Assembly: GCF_003318295.1 (NCBI RefSeq)
Contig: NZ_QOCW01000013.1
Location: forward strand, 1-64,000
Direction of reading: 5' to 3'
Source: Bacillus taeanensis
Lineage (GTDB): Bacteria > Bacillota > Bacilli > Bacillales > UBA6769
DNA: 64,000 nt
Shown here piece after piece: positions 59,945 to 64,000 of this stretch (positions are counted from its first letter, which is position 1; each line of letters begins with the position of its first letter). The position numbers and the translations under genes were made by a program. The notes beneath the pieces are model-generated. The model made no database searches, was not told the DNA's origin, and worked only from the letters and a program-made list of their open reading frames with translations.

Positions 59945-60190
59945 TTAATATTGAATAGTAGGCTGTGGATTTACAATATTAGGGCTAAAAATTGGTGTAT
60001 CAAATAGATCATTGTCAATTACAGTATTTAAGTTATTAGTCGCAACAACAAATCCAATCGGCACGCCAGCAGCAAAATTATTTTTCCCTTGCCATGACCA
60101 ATCTTGTTGGTTGTTTTGACCAGTCGCAATAGTAGCATTTTCATTAATTGCATTTACTGCAATTTGATTAAACACAACTGATACCGGCAT
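59945..60190 (-). CDS. GerPA/GerPF-like small spore protein (member 4)
   Basis: An 81-residue protein: VVFNQIAVNAINENATIATG, QNNQQDWSWQGKNNFAAGVP, then TVIDNDLFDTPIFSPN. It has the same plan as member 3 (9 bp downstream, same operon) but the middle GDxN is replaced by IGFVVATNN. It is also Asn/Gln-rich. ATG follows GGGAGGG by 6 nt. No obvious SigE or SigK promoter could be assigned with confidence. Confidence 0.6.
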   Translation of the reverse strand: MPVSVVFNQIAVNAINENATIATGQNNQQDWSWQGKNNFAAGVPIGFVVATNNLNTVIDNDLFDTPIFSPNIVNPQPTIQY

Positions 60191-60334
60191 AAAGTTCCCT
60201 CCCTATAAACCTCTGTATTTTTACACTATTCTTCTATTATCTAAAAGGTGCAGGCACTTCTATCTAAGCTATTACGAAATAAAAGGACTCACTTATAAAA
60301 AAGAAATTTTTATTAACTAAAAAACTCAAAGAAG

Positions 60335-60366
60335 CTGACTTAAAGGGGCAAACCTTGATAAGTCAG
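60335..60366. terminator. Hairpin with T run on plus strand
   Basis: CTGACTTA / TAAGTCAG is an 8-bp stem with a 16-nt loop and six T on the plus side. It lies just beyond the stop codon of the leftward 38-codon gene; on the minus strand the T tract is interrupted, so it may be a weak terminator there. Confidence 0.45.
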
Positions 60367-60372
60367 TTTTTT

Positions 60373-60489
60373 CTATTTTGAATACGAAGAATTTTTTAGA
60401 CGCTTTGCTTTTCGTTTATTCATTAGTTTTTTTGCAATTGGATAAAGAATTGGACCATACTTCACCGCAGCTTTTATTAACCGCTTCAT
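60373..60489 (-). CDS. 38-residue basic protein
   Basis: A short frame coding for MKRLIKAAVKYGPILYPIAK then KLMNKRKAKRLKNSSYSK. It has an amphipathic/hydrophobic first half and a very basic second half (10 Lys/Arg in the last 19). An ATG directly upstream (60492) is also possible, but GGAGGG lies 7 nt from ATG 60489. No other feature explains the strong RBS. I do not recognise a family. A hairpin follows the stop codon. Confidence 0.55.
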   Translation of the reverse strand: MKRLIKAAVKYGPILYPIAKKLMNKRKAKRLKNSSYSK

Positions 60490-60704
60490 CATAAATCCCT
60501 CCTGTTTTCTTGCTCGTTATATTCCCGTTTTACAGCCATTAAAAACATAGAAGGTATCATTTAAATATCCGCCTCATCTATCATAAACGCAGCCATAAAA
60601 GATCATCATAAAAGGTGTAAAATTGTGAAGGGGTCAAAATTTTATACCTTTTTAGTCAATCTAACCCCCTCTTCATTGCATAAGCTATCCCTTATAATTA
60701 AAAC

Positions 60705-60718
60705 TGAAAGCGATTACA
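60705..60718 (+). promoter_or_regulatory. cre box upstream of sugar ABC transporter
   Basis: TGAAAGCGATTACA matches the CcpA core consensus TGNAARCGNWWWCA. It lies just downstream of a TATAAT (60693-60698), 19 bp before the first permease start, where CcpA would block elongation or initiation. Confidence 0.75.
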
Positions 60719-60736
60719 AATAGGTGGTGAGCAAAG

Positions 60737-61699
60737 ATGAAATCTGAAGCATTAAAAGCGTCAACTCACAGTGAAACAAAACAACTTAAGAATAAAGACG
60801 AAGCGGCAAAAAAGGCAAAACGAAAACACAAACTGAAAAATTTCCTTACGTATTCAGCATTTGTTGGACCAGCGTTATTATTTTTCCTTGTCATTCAAAT
60901 CATTCCGTTTCTAATGGGTGTATATTATTCATTTACATCTTGGAATGGAGTAAGCACAACGATTGAATGGATAGGTTTTCAAAACTACATTCAAATTTTT
61001 ACAAATGATCCGAAGTTTTTTGATTCCTTTATGTTTACAACGAAATTTATGTTTGCAGCAGTTGTGATTAGTAACCTAATTGGGTTTAGCTTAGCCCTCC
61101 TTCTAAATCAAGCATTAAAAACGCGCAACATTTTACGTACGGCCTTTTTTATTCCAAACGTTATTGGCGGACTATTACTAGGATTTATTTGGCAGTTTAT
61201 TTTTGTAAAAGGATTTGCGGCAGTTGGAAAAATGACCGATATTGCCTTCTTTCAGCTTCCATGGCTCGGAGATACGAAAACAGCTTTCTGGGGAATTGTC
61301 ATCGTATTCGCATGGCAAATTAGCGGATATATGATGATTATTTATATCGCAGCCTTACAAGGTGTTGATAATTCTCTTTTAGAAGCAGCTAGAATTGACG
61401 GAGCAAACAATTTTACAATCCTAACAAAAATTATTATTCCATTAATTATCCCGGCGTTTACAATTTGTTTCTTCTTAACGATTTCAATGGCATTTAAAAT
61501 CTTTGACTTGAACCTTTCATTAACAGGCGGCGGACCGTTTAACTCGACTCAGTCTGTAGCAATTAATATTTACCAAGAAGCATTCCAAAACAACCGATAT
61601 GGACTAGGAACAGCTAAGTCAATTCTATTCTTTATCGTTGTAGTAATCTTTACAACAATTCAAGTAATGGTTACAAAGAAAAAAGAGGTGGAAGCATAA
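60737..61699 (+). CDS. CUT1 sugar ABC transporter permease (MalF/MsmF-like)
   Basis: A 320-residue permease with a Lys-rich N-terminal tail (1-40) and six helices. The EAA loop EAARIDGANNFTILTKIIIP matches the family consensus EAAxxDGA--------I-LP and docks the ATPase. ATG follows AGGTGGTGAG. The stop overlaps the next start (TAATG). The gene heads the operon behind a cre box; the substrate is not identifiable, but CUT1 members carry di- and oligosaccharides. Confidence 0.92.
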   Translation: MKSEALKASTHSETKQLKNKDEAAKKAKRKHKLKNFLTYSAFVGPALLFFLVIQIIPFLMGVYYSFTSWNGVSTTIEWIGFQNYIQIFTNDPKFFDSFMFTTKFMFAAVVISNLIGFSLALLLNQALKTRNILRTAFFIPNVIGGLLLGFIWQFIFVKGFAAVGKMTDIAFFQLPWLGDTKTAFWGIVIVFAWQISGYMMIIYIAALQGVDNSLLEAARIDGANNFTILTKIIIPLIIPAFTICFFLTISMAFKIFDLNLSLTGGGPFNSTQSVAINIYQEAFQNNRYGLGTAKSILFFIVVVIFTTIQVMVTKKKEVEA

Positions 61700-62526
61700 T
61701 GGGTGAAAAATATACAAAAACCACATTTATATTAGAAATTTTAGGGATTTTGATCGCGATCCTATTCTTGATTCCCTTCTATTTTGTACTTGTAAATTCT
61801 GTAAAAAGCTTTTCAGCGATCTTAATTGATGCAGCAGCATTACCGAAAGAAATTTTATTTTCAAACTTTACGAAAGTGTGGGACATTATTAACTTTCCGA
61901 AAGTATTCTGGAATTCACTAATTATTACGGTATGTAGTAATATCGGCCTTGTAATCATTAGTTCCATGGCTGCATGGAAAATGGTGAGAACCCCTGGCAA
62001 ATTTAATAAAATTTTATTTATCTTTTTCGTATCAGCGATGGTTATTCCATTCCAAACAGTGATGATCCCACTGATGAAGCTTGGTGGAATGCTCGGCATT
62101 ACAAACAGCATTCCAGGACTTATTATGATGTACTTTGGTTTTGGTGTACCACTATCATTATTTCTTTATCACGGTTTTGTGAAAACAGTTCCACTTGAAA
62201 TTGAAGAATCAGCAAGAATTGATGGATGCAGTCAGTTCGGGGTATTTTGGAGAATTGTCTTTCCACTATTAAAACCAATTACAGTAACGGTTGTCATTTT
62301 AAACACACTTTGGATTTGGAATGATTTCTTATTACCGCTTCTTGTTCTGCAAGATCCAGAATTAAGAACAATTCCACTTGCAACAAGCTCATTTTTTGCT
62401 CAATATACAAAACAATGGGATATGGGACTTGCTGCGCTTGTATTAGGTATTACACCGATTATTATTTTCTTCTTATTCTTACAAAAACACATTATTAAAG
62501 GAATCGCTGCTGGTTCAATTAAATAA
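61699..62526 (+). CDS. CUT1 sugar ABC transporter permease (MalG/MsmG-like)
   Basis: A 275-residue permease with six helices and the EAA-type loop EESARIDGCSQFGVFWRIVF ending in PLLKP. It pairs with the upstream permease, to which it is coupled through a 1-nt overlap. The normal C-terminal helix and KGIAAGSIK ending are present. Confidence 0.93.
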   Translation: MGEKYTKTTFILEILGILIAILFLIPFYFVLVNSVKSFSAILIDAAALPKEILFSNFTKVWDIINFPKVFWNSLIITVCSNIGLVIISSMAAWKMVRTPGKFNKILFIFFVSAMVIPFQTVMIPLMKLGGMLGITNSIPGLIMMYFGFGVPLSLFLYHGFVKTVPLEIEESARIDGCSQFGVFWRIVFPLLKPITVTVVILNTLWIWNDFLLPLLVLQDPELRTIPLATSSFFAQYTKQWDMGLAALVLGITPIIIFFLFLQKHIIKGIAAGSIK

Positions 62527-62650
62527 TTTGTAAGCGATTGCTGACTCTAAAACTTGATCACGTTATCAACTTTTGTATCCTTTTTAATCAAAGAGATACG
62601 AAAATAAAATAGCACTACTATATAAAACATCATTAGGGAGGTTAATTTTT

Positions 62651-63931
62651 ATGAAACGCTTGTTAATGCTTGGTTTATCACTTGCTTTAATGGTTGGAAT
62701 CTTTGCCGGATGTTCTGGCGGCGAAGAAGCATCCGATACTAATAAAGACGCTGGTGCAGATGGCGATGTTGTCACACTTGATATGTTTCAATTCAAAGTT
62801 GAAATTGCGGATCAAATGCAGGCTATGATTGATGAATTTGAAAAAGAACACCCAAACATTCAAGTAAATCTTGAAACAGTTGGCGGCGGCGCTGACTATG
62901 GTGCGGCATTAAAATCAAAAGTAGCATCAGGTGAAACACCAGATATTTTTAACAATGGTGGGTTTAAAGAATTAGAGCTTTGGAAAGAGCATTTAGCAGA
63001 TCTTTCTGATGAGCCTTGGGCTGAAAACGTTCTTCCTATCGGTAAAGTTCCAATGACAGATGAAGACGGCAAGCTTTATGGTATGCCTGTAAACCTTGAA
63101 GGATATGGCTTTATTTATAACAAAGATTTATTTGAAAAAGCTGGCATTACTGAAAAACCAACAACAATTTCTGAGCTTAAAGATGCGGCTAAGAAACTTG
63201 AAGCTGCGGGTATCATTCCTTTTGCAGCAGGATATGGTGAATGGTGGGTTATCGGTCAGCACTTATTAAACATTCCATTCGCACAGCAGGGAGATTCTGA
63301 AGCATTTATTAAAGGATTATATGACGGTTCAACAACAATCACTGGAAATGAACAATTTAAAAACTTTAAAGAAGTATTAGATACAGAAATTAAATTCTCT
63401 AATGATAATCCATTAACAACAGATTACAACACACAAGTTACACTATTTGCAGCTGGTGAAGCAGCAATGCTTCAGCAAGGTAACTGGACAGAAAACATGA
63501 TTTATGAGATTAACCCTGACATCAACATGGGCTTCTTACCAATTCCTCTTAGCGATGATAAAGCTGATGCAGACCGTTTACCTGTAGGAGTTCCTAATAA
63601 CTGGGTACTTAACAAAAACTCTGAGCATCTTGAAGAAGCAAAAACATTCTTAAACTGGATGGTATCTTCTGAAACTGGTAAACGTTACATTACAGAAGAA
63701 TTTAAATTCATCCCAGCGTTTGATAACATTGAACCAGCTGGATTAGGTGCTCTTGGCGAAGACATCTTAGCATACTCAAAAGACGAGCAAACAATTCCTT
63801 GGACTTGGTTCAGATGGCCGGATGGTGCAAACAAAGAGTTTGCTGCAGCAATCCAAGAATATGCTGCTGGCCAAATTGATTACGATACGCTTCTTGAAAA
63901 GCTTCAAACTTCTTGGGATAACTTAAAATAA
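62651..63931 (+). CDS. Sugar-binding lipoprotein of CUT1 ABC transporter (MsmE-like)
   Basis: A 426-residue extracellular solute-binding protein. The signal peptide ends in a lipobox (VGIFAGCSGG, Cys20), followed by a linker rich in Asp/Gly and the SBP_bac_1 fold (VTLDMFQFKVEIADQMQ, GMPVNLEGYGFIYNKDLFEK, AAMLQQGNWTENM). The binding-protein gene follows the permeases, the reverse of the usual order, after a 124-bp gap with its own GGGAGG RBS. No ATPase gene is in the window; a shared MsmX-type ATPase is expected elsewhere. Confidence 0.93.
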   Translation: MKRLLMLGLSLALMVGIFAGCSGGEEASDTNKDAGADGDVVTLDMFQFKVEIADQMQAMIDEFEKEHPNIQVNLETVGGGADYGAALKSKVASGETPDIFNNGGFKELELWKEHLADLSDEPWAENVLPIGKVPMTDEDGKLYGMPVNLEGYGFIYNKDLFEKAGITEKPTTISELKDAAKKLEAAGIIPFAAGYGEWWVIGQHLLNIPFAQQGDSEAFIKGLYDGSTTITGNEQFKNFKEVLDTEIKFSNDNPLTTDYNTQVTLFAAGEAAMLQQGNWTENMIYEINPDINMGFLPIPLSDDKADADRLPVGVPNNWVLNKNSEHLEEAKTFLNWMVSSETGKRYITEEFKFIPAFDNIEPAGLGALGEDILAYSKDEQTIPWTWFRWPDGANKEFAAAIQEYAAGQIDYDTLLEKLQTSWDNLK

Positions 63932-63949
63932 TCGGTTATTAACTTATAT

Positions 63950-63987
63950 GGAAAGCATGTTTATTATAAACATGCTTTCTATTTTTA
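63950..63987 (+). terminator. Terminator after sugar ABC operon
   Basis: GAAAGCATGTTTA / TAAACATGCTTTC is a perfect 13-bp stem with a 3-nt loop, followed by TATTTTTATC. It marks the end of the binding-protein gene and of the operon as seen here. Confidence 0.9.
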
Positions 63988-64000
63988 TCTTCTGTATACT

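Noticed and set aside
1-64000. CRISPR array, prophage or insertion sequence
   Set aside because: No array of regularly spaced short repeats, no transposase, integrase or phage structural gene was seen. The only multi-copy elements are the intergenic repeats described.

Overview
The window reads as chromosomal DNA of an endospore-forming, low-GC Gram-positive bacterium of the family Bacillaceae. The evidence is the Bacillus-type 16S rRNA 5' end with tandem promoters, an exact copy of the B. subtilis parS sequence, strong AGGAGG-type ribosome binding sites with many GTG and TTG starts, CcpA-type cre boxes, a GerP-like spore gene cluster, and many proteins with clear B. subtilis counterparts (Ald/AdeR, QoxABCD, YkoCDE/TenA, SacP/SacA, NsrR/Hmp). 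The genus cannot be settled from the sequence alone. No prophage, insertion sequence, integrase or CRISPR array was seen.

Layout. 1-0.9 kb: start of a leftward rRNA operon with two promoters and boxA, then fbpA. 0.9-6 kb: a parS site, an RraA-family gene, a DJ-1/PfpI protein, aspartokinase III, a DAACS symporter and two overlapping fluoride-channel genes. 6-11 kb: adeR-ald (alanine catabolism), a Nudix hydrolase and ilvA. 11-14.3 kb: cell-surface genes (a SLAP-domain protein and two paralogous secreted SLT/SH3 proteins, one with three SLH repeats). 14.5-16.4 kb: divergent hmp and nsrR with two NsrR-type operators. 16.4-24.9 kb: proline catabolism (putB, a sigma-54 activator, pruA, both enzymes with -24/-12 promoters) interrupted by a YetF-like gene and a two-component system. 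24.9-34.4 kb: CtaM, a thiol peroxidase, M42 peptidase, a DUF1906 protein, a HemD-like protein, an AGCS symporter, CorA-like and PrmA-like proteins. 34.5-38.3 kb: a TPP-riboswitch-controlled tenA-ykoE-ykoD-ykoC operon. 38.4-45.7 kb: an SDR, a DUF2254 gene broken by an in-frame stop, sacP with a RAT antiterminator, a TudS-like gene, sacA and an ArsR-type regulator. 46-50.5 kb: qoxABCD. 50.8-58 kb: DUF2188, adenine deaminase, an RlmI-like methyltransferase, a large DUF2157/GDYXXLXY membrane protein and a phospholipase-D-like protein. 58.2-60.5 kb: a small heat-shock/coat-type protein and five small GerP-like genes plus a 38-codon gene. 60.7-64 kb: a CUT1 sugar ABC transporter without its ATPase, behind a cre box.

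Two kinds of non-coding structure run through the window. One is a roughly 120-bp structured repeat with conserved ends (AAAAGCGGAAG at the left, GCAGCTGGACA at the right) that sits directly after stop codons, always in the sense of the upstream gene. The other is a GGGTCTGACCC palindrome, either embedded in terminator stems or, in two places, itself supplying the stop codon of the preceding gene. These, the sigma-54 proline regulon, the mini GerP-like cluster and the parS site are the observations most worth following up.
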